Part shown: positions 10,449-19,592 of the stretch, piece after piece
Layout of the letters: every line of letters starts with the position of its first letter
Position numbering within the stretch: the stretch's first letter is position 1
Assembly (NCBI RefSeq): GCF_000231055.2
Contig: NZ_CM001466.1
Location: forward strand, 1,542,900 to 1,606,899
From: Saccharomonospora azurea NA-128
GTDB lineage: Bacteria > Actinomycetota > Actinomycetes > Mycobacteriales > Pseudonocardiaceae
Length of the DNA: 64,000 nt
Reading direction: 5' to 3'
Made by a program: the position numbers and the translations under genes
The notes under the pieces: model-generated
What the model saw: only the letters and a program-made list of their open reading frames with translations
What the model was told of the DNA's origin: nothing
Databases searched by the model: none

Positions 10449-12046
10449 TCCGTGACACCCAGCCTTTCGCGGATGGCCGCCTCCAGTTCGTCCCGGTCGG
10501 AGAAGGGATGCACCACGCCCTCGACCTCCTGACCGCTCTCGTGTCCCTTGCCGGCGATCAACACGACGTCGCCGGCCTCCGCGCGCTCCACCGCCGCGGA
10601 GATGGCCGAACGCCGGTCACCGATCTCGACGACCTCGCCGCCCTCCGCCGGGCCGACGGCGCGGGCACCCGCCAACATCGCCTCCCGGATGGCGGCCGGA
10701 TCCTCGCTGCGCGGGTTGTCGTCGGTGACGATCAGCACGTCGCTGCCGCGCGCGGCGGCCTCGCCCATCATGGGCCGCTTGGCGGTGTCCCGATCCCCGC
10801 CGCACCCGAGCACCGTGATGATGCGGCCATGGGTACGGGCGCGCAGAGCCTGCAGCGCCTGGGCCACCGCGGCCGGCTTGTGGGCGTAGTCGACGACGGC
10901 CGTGAACGGCTGACCGAGATACACGCGCTCCATCCGGCCGGGCACCTCCACGGCCCCCAGACCGGCGACGATGTGGTCGAGCTCGACACCCACGGTGTCG
11001 AGGACGGCAGCGGCCAGCACGGCGTTCGCGACGTTGAACGCGCCCGGCAACGGCAGCGTGGCCTTCGCGCTCCGCCCGTCCGGCGCGTGCAGGGTGAAGG
11101 ACTGCTCCCCGGTGGGAGTCGTGGCGACGTCGGTGGCGCGCCACACGGCGTCGCTGTCCGGCTCCGTGGACACCGTCACCGTCTGCGGGGTCACCAGCGC
11201 CTGCCCCCACGCGCTGTCGACCACCACGACCTCGTGCGTGGACCGGCCGTCGAACAACATCGACTTGGCCTCGAAGTAGTCCTCCATGTCGCGGTGGAAG
11301 TCCAGGTGGTCCTGCGACAGGTTCGTGAACGCACCGACGGCGAACCGCGTGCCGTTGACGCGGCCCAGGGAGAGCGCGTGGCTGGAGACCTCCATGGCGA
11401 CGTGGGTGACCCCGCGCTCCACCATCACGGCGAACAGCGCCTGCAGGTCGGGCGCCTCGGGAGTGGTGAACGCGCTGGCCAGCCGTTCGGTGCCGATGCG
11501 CGTCTCGACCGTGCCGACCAGGCCCGTGTGGTAGCCGGCGGCGCGCAGTCCCGCCTCCACCAGATAGCTGGTGGTGGTCTTGCCCGACGTGCCCGTGATC
11601 CCCAGCACCGACAGCGTCAGCGACGGCTCACCGTAGATCCACGCCGCGACGGCGCCGAGAACCCCACGCGGATCGGAGTGCACGATGACGGGCAGGCCCG
11701 ACTTCTGCACCGCGGGCCGCGCGGCGCCCTCCTCGTCGGTCAGGATCGCCACCGCCCCTCCCGCGACCGCATCGGCGGCGAAGTCCGCGCCGTGGACGCG
11801 GGCGCCGGGAAGCGCGGCGAACAGGTCGCCCGGGAGGACGTGCTGTGCCCGCAACGTCGCTCCGGTCACGGCGACGGTCTCGACGACGGCCGGATCGGCG
11901 ATGAGCCGGGCATCCGCCCTCGCCACCAGCGTGGTCAGCGGCACGGGTTCGATCAGCCTCGGGCGGGGCGGCGCCACCACGACCCCCGTCCGACTGTTCT
12001 GACGTGATCGGTCCCGAGAGTGCGCCTCGCCGTTGTTCACAGACAC
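10445..12046 (-). CDS. murE: UDP-MurNAc-tripeptide synthetase MurE (meso-DAP type)
   Basis: Cytoplasmic ligase that adds the third stem-peptide residue to UDP-MurNAc-L-Ala-D-Glu. The 533 residues contain the ATP loop TGTSGKTTT (151-159), the NLSQDHLDFH segment, the VDYAHKPAA motif and DNPRSED (443-449); a DNPR box indicates meso-diaminopimelate rather than lysine as substrate, which fits the adjacent-region dapF. GTG start at 12046 has only a weak ribosome binding site; a GTG two codons later is equally possible. It is the first gene of this dcw segment: the usual upstream ftsI/pbpB is missing and a divergent gene lies 215 bp away. Confidence 0.96.
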   Translation of the reverse strand: MSVNNGEAHSRDRSRQNSRTGVVVAPPRPRLIEPVPLTTLVARADARLIADPAVVETVAVTGATLRAQHVLPGDLFAALPGARVHGADFAADAVAGGAVAILTDEEGAARPAVQKSGLPVIVHSDPRGVLGAVAAWIYGEPSLTLSVLGITGTSGKTTTSYLVEAGLRAAGYHTGLVGTVETRIGTERLASAFTTPEAPDLQALFAVMVERGVTHVAMEVSSHALSLGRVNGTRFAVGAFTNLSQDHLDFHRDMEDYFEAKSMLFDGRSTHEVVVVDSAWGQALVTPQTVTVSTEPDSDAVWRATDVATTPTGEQSFTLHAPDGRSAKATLPLPGAFNVANAVLAAAVLDTVGVELDHIVAGLGAVEVPGRMERVYLGQPFTAVVDYAHKPAAVAQALQALRARTHGRIITVLGCGGDRDTAKRPMMGEAAARGSDVLIVTDDNPRSEDPAAIREAMLAGARAVGPAEGGEVVEIGDRRSAISAAVERAEAGDVVLIAGKGHESGQEVEGVVHPFSDRDELEAAIRERLGVTE

Positions 12047-12261
12047 GCCGGAAGGTTACCGGCGAGGTCGGTGAACCGCTGAGCCACCCGCACGGCCGTG
12101 TGCATGCCTTCACGCACTCCTCACACGCAGGCTCCCCGGTACGTCGACCTCGGCCTCCGGCGACGGCACGACTGGCCCGATCCGGTGACGTCCGGCGGGG
12201 ATCCGCGACGACTTCTCCCCGACCACACGTGCGGGCCGCCGACCGCCCCTACCGTGCTCGC

Positions 12262-13428
12262 ATGAGCCGTCGTGGAATCGCCACCGCACTGTTCACCGTC
12301 GCCGCCCTCACCGCCGTCACCGTCGTCGGCACACCGGTGTCGGCAGCCGATCCGACTGCCCTGCCCGCCGACCACTTCCGCCTCGCCGAGAGCCCGTACA
12401 ACCCGGTGATCGCCCGCCTCGACGACGTGCTCCCGGGCGCGTCGATGTCCGACGTCCTGGCGAGCGCCAACCGCTCCGCCACCGCCTGCTCCGCCGGCGC
12501 CACACACGAAGTGGCGGCGTTCTGCTGGAACTCCGGCGACAACGGCACCGCCGACTGGTACCCGCAGGGCGTCACCTCCACCGCCGACGCCTACGGCAAC
12601 GGAACCTACGAAGGCGAGACAGCCTTGTTCGTGAGCTGGTACTACCGCCACGACGATCCCGACAAGGGCGCCCGCATCTCGTTCGTCGACCTCTCGACCC
12701 CGAGCGCACCCGCCTACCGCCACGTGCTCCTGGTCGAGCCGTACCCGAACTCGGCGGGCCATCCCGACTTCCGTCCCGTGACCGTGCACGCGGGCGGCAT
12801 CTTCGCCTACGGGCACTTCCTGTACGTCGCCGACACCTGGGGCGGCTTCCGGGCGTTCGACCTACGCCACCTCTGGCAAGTCTCGACCGGTGACAAGAAC
12901 CGCATCGGACGCCAGTCGGACGGCACCTACCACGCCTTCGACTACCGCTACGTCCTGCCGCAGGCGCACACCTTCACCGCCTCCACCACCGACGGCACCG
13001 CACGGCTTCGCTACTCCGCCGCCTCGCTCGACCGCACGAGCACACCCGACAGCGTCGTGGTGCCCGAGTACAACGCCGACGGCACCGGCGCCCGCGTCGT
13101 GCGCTTCCCCATCGACTACACCGACCGCAAGTTCAAGGAATCCGCCGACGGCTACACCCACGCCACGGAGGCCTACCGCGTCGACATCGCCAGCATGCAG
13201 GGCGCCACCGCCATCGACGGCACGTTCTTCGTCTCGGCGAGCGCGGGGTCGAGCAGCCGGGGCTCGGTCTACACCTTCACCGCGACCGGCGGACCGACCC
13301 GGCACGCGGGCGCCGCGCCCGTGGGGCCCGAGGACCTGTCGTACTGGGGTCCACGCGGGCAGCTGTGGGGATTGAGCGAGTACCCGGACCGCCGCGCGGT
13401 CTACGCCGTCGACCCGTCGGCCTTCTGA
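12262..13428 (+). CDS. Secreted protein with repeat/propeller-like fold (LVIVD-type)
   Basis: Predicted exported protein of 388 residues. A Sec signal peptide is plain: MSRR, a hydrophobic core (IATALFTVAALTAVTVVGT) and an ASA-like cleavage site around PVSA-ADP. The mature part has repeated strand motifs such as GGIFAYGHFLYVADTWGGFRAFDL and repeated aromatic/Gly-Asp segments typical of secreted propeller-like proteins; no catalytic motif was recognised. A TACCGT hexamer (12250-12255) sits 6 nt before the ATG and there is no ribosome binding site, so the mRNA is probably leaderless. It diverges from murE, and its last 28 bases overlap the convergent acetyltransferase gene. Specific function unknown. 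Confidence 0.8.
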   Translation: MSRRGIATALFTVAALTAVTVVGTPVSAADPTALPADHFRLAESPYNPVIARLDDVLPGASMSDVLASANRSATACSAGATHEVAAFCWNSGDNGTADWYPQGVTSTADAYGNGTYEGETALFVSWYYRHDDPDKGARISFVDLSTPSAPAYRHVLLVEPYPNSAGHPDFRPVTVHAGGIFAYGHFLYVADTWGGFRAFDLRHLWQVSTGDKNRIGRQSDGTYHAFDYRYVLPQAHTFTASTTDGTARLRYSAASLDRTSTPDSVVVPEYNADGTGARVVRFPIDYTDRKFKESADGYTHATEAYRVDIASMQGATAIDGTFFVSASAGSSSRGSVYTFTATGGPTRHAGAAPVGPEDLSYWGPRGQLWGLSEYPDRRAVYAVDPSAF

Positions 13429-16187
13429 GCCGCGTCGTCCTGCTCGACCACGTCCTCCTCGGCCACTGTGGTGATCTGCCGAAGCCGTCGCGGTCCGCTG
13501 TCGGGTCGCGACGGCGGCGGACCCAACACGATGCGCGCGTTCGTGACGAACGCCCCCTCCGGGGAGGCCAGCACCGGGTCCAGCGACAACGCTCGCACCT
13601 CCGGATGGTCCTCCGCGAGCGCGGCCACGCGCAGCACGAGATCCTGCAGCGCGGAGAGATCGGCGGGTTCGTCACCGCGGTAGCCGGTGAGCAACGGCGC
13701 GGTCCGCGGTTCCCGCACCAACGTCTCGGCATCGGTGTCGGTCAACGGAACCGCGCGGAACGCCTGATCGCCCAGCAACGTGCTCACCACCCCGGACAAC
13801 CCGAACGACACCAGGGTGCCGAACGACGGGTCGTCCTGCAGCCCGATCGCACACGACACACCCTTGGGCGCCATACGCTGCACGTACACCTCGTCGCGGC
13901 CCGACACCTCGCGAAGATCCCGATACGCCAGCCGCACCGAGTCCGGTGTGGAGAGATCCAACCGCACACCCGCGAAGTCCGGCCGGTCGCGCAGTCGGTC
14001 GTCGAAGGCCTTCAACGTCACCGGATAACCGAGCTCGTCCGCCGCTGCCACCGCGTCGTCCACACCGGACACCACCCGGAACGACACGACGTCGATGCCG
14101 TAGCACCCGAGCAGCTGCACCATGTCGTCCACCGGCACCACGACGCTGCCGTCCTCGGCCGACCGGTCGGCGACCAAGTCCCGCACGAGAGCCTCCGCCC
14201 GCTGCACCTCCAGCCCCTCGGGCCGCACCACCGTGCCCTGCGGACGCCTGCGCCACTCCGCGTAGCGGACGACGCGCGCCAACGCGTTCACCGCCCGCTC
14301 CGGGCTCGGATACGACGGGATCGACCCGAACACCACGGTGCCGTCCTCGGCGGTGACCGCCAACTCGTCCGGAACGCCCTCGGCCGCGAGGAACGTCGAG
14401 ACGATGGGCTTCTCCGGGGTCGTCGGCGTGGCCAGCACCGTCTCCCGCAACGCGCGCGCGTACGCGGTGCCCGGGGTCGCGACCGGGGGCACGAACACGA
14501 CCACGAGCGCGTCCACGTCCGGGGACGCGAGCGCGCTGCCGACCGCGGCGGCGAACTTCTCCGGCGGCGCCTGCGAACCGACGTCCACCGGCTCGATCCC
14601 GATGCTCAGCCCCTGCGCCTTCGCCGTGTCCGCGGCGAGCAGCGCGATGGCCGACGAGTTGCCGACGATCCCGATCCGCGCCCCCGAGGGCAACGGCTGG
14701 TTCGCGAACACCAGCGCCGTGTCGAAGAGCTGCGCCAACGTGTCGACGCGCACCACACCGGCCTGCTCGAACAGCGCCTGCACACTGGACTCGTCGATCT
14801 CGGTGGACGTGGCCGCGAGCTGAGGCCGAACCGCGTGCCTGCCCGACTTCACCGCGACCACCGGTTTGGTCCGGGCGAGCCGCCGGGCCAGACGCGCGAA
14901 CTTGCGGGGGTTTCCGAACGACTCCAGGTACAGCAACACCACGTCGGTGTACGGATCGGTCTCCCAGTACTGCAGCAGATCGTTGCCGGAGACGTCCGCG
15001 CGGTTGCCCGCCGAGACGAACGTCGACAGCCCCAGCCCCCTCGCCTCGGCGTCGGCGAGGATCGCGATGCCCAACGCACCCGACTGGCAGAAGAACCCGG
15101 TGCGTCCCCGCCGCGGCAACCGCGGCGCGAGGGTGGCGTTGAGCCGCACCTTCGGATCGGTGTTGAGCACGCCGAGCGCGTTCGGTCCCACCACCCGCAT
15201 CCCGTGCGCCCGCGCGTCGCTCACCAGCCGCAACTCGGCGTGCAGCCCGTGCGGCCCCGACTCGGCGAACCCCGCCGACACGATCACCAGCGCCTGCACG
15301 CCCTTCTCCAGTGCCCCGTCGAGCACCGACTCCACCTGGTGCGCCGGCACCGCCACGACAGCGAGATCGACCGGGTCCGGGATCTCCAGCACCGACTTGT
15401 ACGCCCGTACACCGCGCACCGACACGTGCTCGGGGTTCACCGGATACACCGGCCCGGCGAAGTCGGCCGCGAGCAGATTCGACAGCACCGCGTAGCCGAT
15501 CTTCGTGGAGTCGGTGGAGGCACCGATCACGGCCACCGAACGCGGGTGCAGCAGGTTGTGCACGCTGCGGGCCTCCGCCGCCTGCTCCCGGGCGCGCGCC
15601 ACCGCCAGCGACTCCTCGGTGGGATCGATGTCGAACTCGAGGTGCAGCAGACCTTCCTCGAAGGCTCTGCTCACGTGGTAACCGGCATCGCGGAACACGC
15701 GCGTCATGGCCGCGTTCTCGGCCAGCACCTCCGCCACGAACCGGCGCAACCCGCACTCCGACGCCGCCGCGGCGAGGTGTTCCAGCAGGATCGACCCGAG
15801 CCCGCGCCCCTGGTGGGCGTCGTCCACCACGAACGCCACCTCGGCCGACGACTCGTTGATGCGCTCGTACCGGCCGACGGCCACGATGTCGTCCCCGAGC
15901 AACGCCACGAACGCGACCCGGTCGTGGTGATCGACCGTCGTGAAGCGCCTCAGATCCCGCGCGGGTATCCGCGGATACGCGCCGAAGTACCGCAGGTAGC
16001 GGGTCCGTTCCGACAGCCGCGCGTGCAGGGCGACGATGCGGTCGGCGTCCGTGGGCACGATCGGCCGCAGATGCACGGTGCGGCCGTCCGCCAGCACGAC
16101 GTCGGCCTCCCACCGCCGCGGATAGTCGAACGGGTCGCGGCCGCCGTCGCCGTCCACACCGTCGGGAGCGTGACCCATCGGAGCCAT
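13401..16187 (-). CDS. GNAT / acyl-CoA synthetase-like protein lysine acetyltransferase (Pat type)
   Basis: Large fusion of 928 residues. The N-terminus (about 28-185) is a GNAT acetyltransferase with the acetyl-CoA loop in DDAHQGRGLGSILLEHL. Then come the NDP-forming acyl-CoA synthetase modules: a CoA-binding domain (about 205-330, PRSVAVIGAST), succinyl-CoA-ligase-like domains (about 340-660, FFCQSGALGIAIL) and an ATP-grasp region (about 690-890). In actinobacteria such GNAT-first proteins acetylate and shut down acetyl-CoA synthetases; the synthetase part usually acts as a sensor rather than an enzyme. The start is supported by AGGTGG 5 nt upstream. The deacetylase acuC lies 9 bp upstream in the same operon, a strong functional link. 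Whether the synthetase half is catalytic cannot be settled here. Confidence 0.88.
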   Translation of the reverse strand: MAPMGHAPDGVDGDGGRDPFDYPRRWEADVVLADGRTVHLRPIVPTDADRIVALHARLSERTRYLRYFGAYPRIPARDLRRFTTVDHHDRVAFVALLGDDIVAVGRYERINESSAEVAFVVDDAHQGRGLGSILLEHLAAAASECGLRRFVAEVLAENAAMTRVFRDAGYHVSRAFEEGLLHLEFDIDPTEESLAVARAREQAAEARSVHNLLHPRSVAVIGASTDSTKIGYAVLSNLLAADFAGPVYPVNPEHVSVRGVRAYKSVLEIPDPVDLAVVAVPAHQVESVLDGALEKGVQALVIVSAGFAESGPHGLHAELRLVSDARAHGMRVVGPNALGVLNTDPKVRLNATLAPRLPRRGRTGFFCQSGALGIAILADAEARGLGLSTFVSAGNRADVSGNDLLQYWETDPYTDVVLLYLESFGNPRKFARLARRLARTKPVVAVKSGRHAVRPQLAATSTEIDESSVQALFEQAGVVRVDTLAQLFDTALVFANQPLPSGARIGIVGNSSAIALLAADTAKAQGLSIGIEPVDVGSQAPPEKFAAAVGSALASPDVDALVVVFVPPVATPGTAYARALRETVLATPTTPEKPIVSTFLAAEGVPDELAVTAEDGTVVFGSIPSYPSPERAVNALARVVRYAEWRRRPQGTVVRPEGLEVQRAEALVRDLVADRSAEDGSVVVPVDDMVQLLGCYGIDVVSFRVVSGVDDAVAAADELGYPVTLKAFDDRLRDRPDFAGVRLDLSTPDSVRLAYRDLREVSGRDEVYVQRMAPKGVSCAIGLQDDPSFGTLVSFGLSGVVSTLLGDQAFRAVPLTDTDAETLVREPRTAPLLTGYRGDEPADLSALQDLVLRVAALAEDHPEVRALSLDPVLASPEGAFVTNARIVLGPPPSRPDSGPRRLRQITTVAEEDVVEQDDAAQKADGSTA

Positions 16188-16196
16188 CAGTCCACC

Positions 16197-17378
16197 TCAG
16201 TCCCTCGGATCGTGGGGATCGAGCCCGTGCAGGGGGAAGACAGCGCGGCGGGTGTCGCGGATCGCGATGTCCACGGCGTCGTCCATACCGTCGCCCCACC
16301 GCGAGAACTCCGGCTCCCCACCCTCGGCGTCGTCGGTCATCCGGGCCGGGATCTCCGCCTTCGGCGCCAACGCGAGGACGTGCTCGGTCCAGTTCCTGGG
16401 CAGCGCAGTCGTCGGGGCCACGTCGCGATCCAACACCGTCGCCAGGAGGTGTGTCCACGACCGGGGCACGACCCTGATCAATTGGTAGCCGCCACCACCC
16501 ACGGCCAGCCACCGACCGTCCGCGTACGTGTCCGCGAGTCCACGCAGCGTGCGGTAGATGGTGCGGTGGCCGTCCACGGTCAGGGACAGGTCCGCCAGCG
16601 GATCCTCCTCGTGGGAGTCGACACCGCACTGTGTCACGAGGATCTGCGGGCGGAACGCCTCCAACACCGACGGTACGACCGCGTGGAAGGCACGAAGCCA
16701 CCCGGCGTCCTGCGTCGCGGGAGGCAGCGGAACGTTGACCGCGTACCCCTCGCCGTCGGCCACACCGATCTCCGCCGAGTACCCGGTGCCCGGGAACAGC
16801 GTGAACGGGTGCTGGTGCAGCGACACGGTCAACACCCGCGGGTCACCGTAGAACGCGGCCTGCACCCCGTCGCCGTGATGGACGTCGGTGTCGACGTAGG
16901 CGATGCGGTCGAAACCGTGGTCGAGCAGCCACGAGATCGCCACCGCACAGTCGTTGTAGACGCAGAACCCCGACGAGCGGCCGTGCATGGCGTGATGCAG
17001 GCCGCCCGCGATGTTCACCGCCCGCGCCGCCTTGCCCTCGGCGATGCAGCGGGCGCCCACCAACGTGGAACCGACCACGAGCGACGACGCCTCGTGCATG
17101 TCCGTGAACACCGGGTTGTCCGGAGTACCCAGGCCGTGTCCCACGTCCCAGCCCGCCATGGGCGCTTGCCTGACCGCTTCCACGTACTCGGCCGCGTGCG
17201 CCCGGTACAACTGGTCGACCTCGACCGGTTCCGGCACCACCAGCGGCACGTCGTCCAGGACACCGAGGGCGGTGGCGAGGCGGATGGTGAGATCGAGGCG
17301 GACCGGGTTGAACGGATGGTCGTCACCCAGCTTGTAGGCGAGCAGTGCGGGGTCCCAGACGACGGCCGAGCGCGACAT
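16197..17378 (-). CDS. acuC: AcuC-type lysine deacetylase
   Basis: Zinc-dependent class I-like deacetylase, 393 residues, expected to remove acetyl groups from lysines of proteins such as acetyl-CoA synthetase. Visible: the His pair in GGLHHAMHG (128-129), the zinc ligands in DTDVHHGDG (D165, H167), the conserved QCGVDSHEEDPLADL block and GGGGYQ. The catalytic set is complete. A TAAGCT hexamer sits 6 nt before the ATG (plus-strand 17385-17390), suggesting leaderless transcription. It is immediately followed by the Pat-like acetyltransferase, so writer and eraser are made together. Confidence 0.92.
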   Translation of the reverse strand: MSRSAVVWDPALLAYKLGDDHPFNPVRLDLTIRLATALGVLDDVPLVVPEPVEVDQLYRAHAAEYVEAVRQAPMAGWDVGHGLGTPDNPVFTDMHEASSLVVGSTLVGARCIAEGKAARAVNIAGGLHHAMHGRSSGFCVYNDCAVAISWLLDHGFDRIAYVDTDVHHGDGVQAAFYGDPRVLTVSLHQHPFTLFPGTGYSAEIGVADGEGYAVNVPLPPATQDAGWLRAFHAVVPSVLEAFRPQILVTQCGVDSHEEDPLADLSLTVDGHRTIYRTLRGLADTYADGRWLAVGGGGYQLIRVVPRSWTHLLATVLDRDVAPTTALPRNWTEHVLALAPKAEIPARMTDDAEGGEPEFSRWGDGMDDAVDIAIRDTRRAVFPLHGLDPHDPRD

Positions 17379-17516
17379 GGCCCGAGCTTAGGGTGTGAGC
17401 CGTCAGAGCGGGAGGACAGCGGGAGGACCCGACCGCCACCAGTCAGCGGTGACACCGTGCGCTCTCCCGGGACGGTGCCTCCTCGACCCACGCGGATCAG
17501 CTCGGCGTCCGAGACC

Positions 17517-18368
17517 TCACCCGGGGTCCGAACCGGTCGCCGCCGGCCGCGCCGGGTCGGCGACCCAGTTCGACCACGACCCCGCGTACAGCGCCGCGGG
17601 ACGCTCCGGATCGGCGAGTCCCGCCCATTCGAGCGCGAGCACCACCGAGCACGCGGTGACCCCGGAACCGCAATACGCGCCCACCGGCGTGTCGGGAGCG
17701 ACACCGAGCGCGGAGTAGTACCGAGCCAACTCCTCGGGCGAACGCCACCGTCCGTCGTCGCCGAGATGCCCGGCGGACGGCGCGTTGACGGCCCCGGGAA
17801 CGTGTCCGGGTCGCGGATCGACCGGTTCCGTCTCGCCCGTGTAGCGCTGCGGAGCGCGCGCGTCGAGCAACACGCCGTGGCGGGCCCGCTCCGCCGCGCC
17901 CTCGGCGTCGAGGACGGGAACGGAACCGGGCCGCACCACGAGGTCCCCCGGCACGGGCCGAGGCGTGTCCCGGCTGACCGGCCGTCCCTCCGACCGCCAC
18001 GCGGCGAAGCCGCCGTCGAGCACCGCGACCTGACGATGCCCGGCCCACCTGAGCAGCCACCACGCCCGGGCCGCGACGGAGCCGTCGGCGTCGTCGTAGG
18101 CGACCACCGGGCGGGCCTCGCTCACCCCGGCGGCGCGCAGGGTCCGTTGCAGGGCGTCGGCATCGGGCAGCGGATGCCTGCCCTGCGGGCCCGGGGCACC
18201 GGACAGGTCGGTGTCCACGTCGAGGAACACCGCGTCGGGCACATGCCCCTCGTCGTAGGAGTCTCGTCCGGGCGGGCCGGTGAGCCTCCATCGCACGTCG
18301 AGCACGGTCGGCCGGTTCTCGGACGCCAACCGGTCCGCGAGTTCGGAGGTCGAGATCACGGGTCGCAT
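17517..18368 (-). CDS. Thiosulfate/3-mercaptopyruvate sulfurtransferase
   Basis: Tandem rhodanese-domain enzyme of 283 residues that moves sulfane sulfur from thiosulfate or 3-mercaptopyruvate to an acceptor. The first domain (about 1-130) is the inactive copy; the second (about 150-275) bears the active-site loop CGSGVTAC starting at Cys233. The GSG-T loop resembles mercaptopyruvate sulfurtransferases more than classical rhodaneses, but the donor cannot be assigned firmly. The ATG is only 6 nt after a CAGGAT hexamer, so it may be leaderless. It diverges from the IdeR gene. Confidence 0.9.
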   Translation of the reverse strand: MRPVISTSELADRLASENRPTVLDVRWRLTGPPGRDSYDEGHVPDAVFLDVDTDLSGAPGPQGRHPLPDADALQRTLRAAGVSEARPVVAYDDADGSVAARAWWLLRWAGHRQVAVLDGGFAAWRSEGRPVSRDTPRPVPGDLVVRPGSVPVLDAEGAAERARHGVLLDARAPQRYTGETEPVDPRPGHVPGAVNAPSAGHLGDDGRWRSPEELARYYSALGVAPDTPVGAYCGSGVTACSVVLALEWAGLADPERPAALYAGSWSNWVADPARPAATGSDPG

Positions 18369-18462
18369 AACCCCATCCTGCCCGCAGTGAGCATCGACGA
18401 CGCATGGCCTCAGCGTCAGGACCAGCCACTACCATGAGTAGGGGCGAACAAAGGGGACAGGC

Positions 18463-19161
18463 GTGAACGATCTCATCGATACCACCGAGATGTACTTGCG
18501 CACCATCTACGAGCTCGAGGAGGAGGGCGTGGTGCCGCTGCGTGCCCGCATCGCGGAGCGGCTGCACCAGAGCGGGCCCACAGTGAGTCAGACCGTGGCG
18601 CGCATGGAGCGCGACGGTCTGGTGGTCGTCGCCGACGACCGACACCTCAAGCTCACCGACCACGGGCGTGAGCTCGCGGTCGCGGTGATGCGGAAGCACC
18701 GGCTCGCCGAACGGTTGCTCGTCGACGTCATCGGGCTGGAATGGGAGCACGTTCACAACGAGGCGTGCCGGTGGGAACACGTCATGAGCGAGGCGGTGGA
18801 ACGCAAGCTCATCACGTTGCTGAACAATCCCACCACCTCCCCGTACGGCAACCCGATCCCGGGGCTCGACAAGCTCGACGCCGGGAGCGAGCCAGCTCCG
18901 CCCGCCGAAGCCGGTCTCGTCCGCCTGGACGAGGTGGCCAAGACGGGCGGCGGCAAGGTCGAGATCCGGCGGATCGCCGAACACGTGCAGCTCGACGAGA
19001 GCCTCATGGGCCAGCTGCGCGCTGTCGGCGTCGTACCGGGTGGGACCGTCACGATCGGCAGCATCGCGAACGGCGAATCGACGGTCGAGGTGTCCGACGG
19101 CACCACGACGGATCGAATCCCGACCTCCGCACTGCATGCGGTGCTCGCACAGGCACGCTGA
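18463..19161 (+). CDS. ideR: Iron-dependent repressor IdeR/DtxR
   Basis: Metal-sensing transcription factor that represses iron uptake and siderophore genes when Fe(II) is bound. The 232 residues show an N-terminal winged helix (1-73), the dimerisation/metal domain (74-140) and a C-terminal SH3-like FeoA domain (about 155-230). All DtxR metal ligands are in register: H79, E83 and H98 for the ancillary site, and M10, C102, E105 and H106 for the primary site. GTG start preceded by AAAGGGGAC. The order matches the DtxR/IdeR subfamily, not MntR. A hairpin follows the gene at 19229-19260. Confidence 0.95.
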   Translation: MNDLIDTTEMYLRTIYELEEEGVVPLRARIAERLHQSGPTVSQTVARMERDGLVVVADDRHLKLTDHGRELAVAVMRKHRLAERLLVDVIGLEWEHVHNEACRWEHVMSEAVERKLITLLNNPTTSPYGNPIPGLDKLDAGSEPAPPAEAGLVRLDEVAKTGGGKVEIRRIAEHVQLDESLMGQLRAVGVVPGGTVTIGSIANGESTVEVSDGTTTDRIPTSALHAVLAQAR

Positions 19162-19592
19162 CCGCTGCCACCGGAGACGGCCGCACAGCCGAACCACGGC
19201 TGAGCGCGGCCGGATCTCGGCGGACCCGAACGACGCCGCGTGCCTCGCCGCGGCGTCGTTCCACTCCGCGCTTCCGGACGCCCTGTCCCCTCCATCCATG
19301 CCCACGTCCACGCCGCCGGGCGAGTCACGCCCCGGGCACGGTCGTCGGCGTGCAGGGCGTCGTTCGAGTGGCTTCCCACGCCCACGCACGTCCATTGCTC
19401 CCCTCCTGCCACGCCGTAGCCCGCGCGTACGCGGTTCGGTTCCACACCTGTTCGCCACCACACCGTCACCGACGGTGAACCGGGGCGCCCCGCGGTTGCC
19501 GACCCCCCTCTCCGGAGCACCCCGCGCTGGGTGCACACTGTCGCCTCGTACCGGTTTCACACCTCTTCCCGTCCGAGAAAGGGCCCGCACGT
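19162..19592. other. Intergenic region between ideR and galE
   Basis: 431 bp without a convincing gene: open frames here are high-GC shadows lacking start context. It holds the ideR terminator hairpin and presumably the galE promoter near 19530-19580. No other repeat or RNA structure was recognised. Confidence 0.5.
19229..19260 (+). terminator. Hairpin terminator after ideR
   Basis: Perfect 12-bp inverted repeat (AACGACGCCGCG / CGCGGCGTCGTT) around an 8-nt loop, 68 bp after the ideR stop. There is no long U tract, as is usual for actinobacterial hairpin terminators. Confidence 0.7.

Noticed and set aside
13365-18437. 1690-codon plus-strand open frame antisense to the acetyltransferase, acuC and the sulfurtransferase
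   Set aside because: Low-complexity Arg/His-rich translation, while three conserved genes occupy the other strand.
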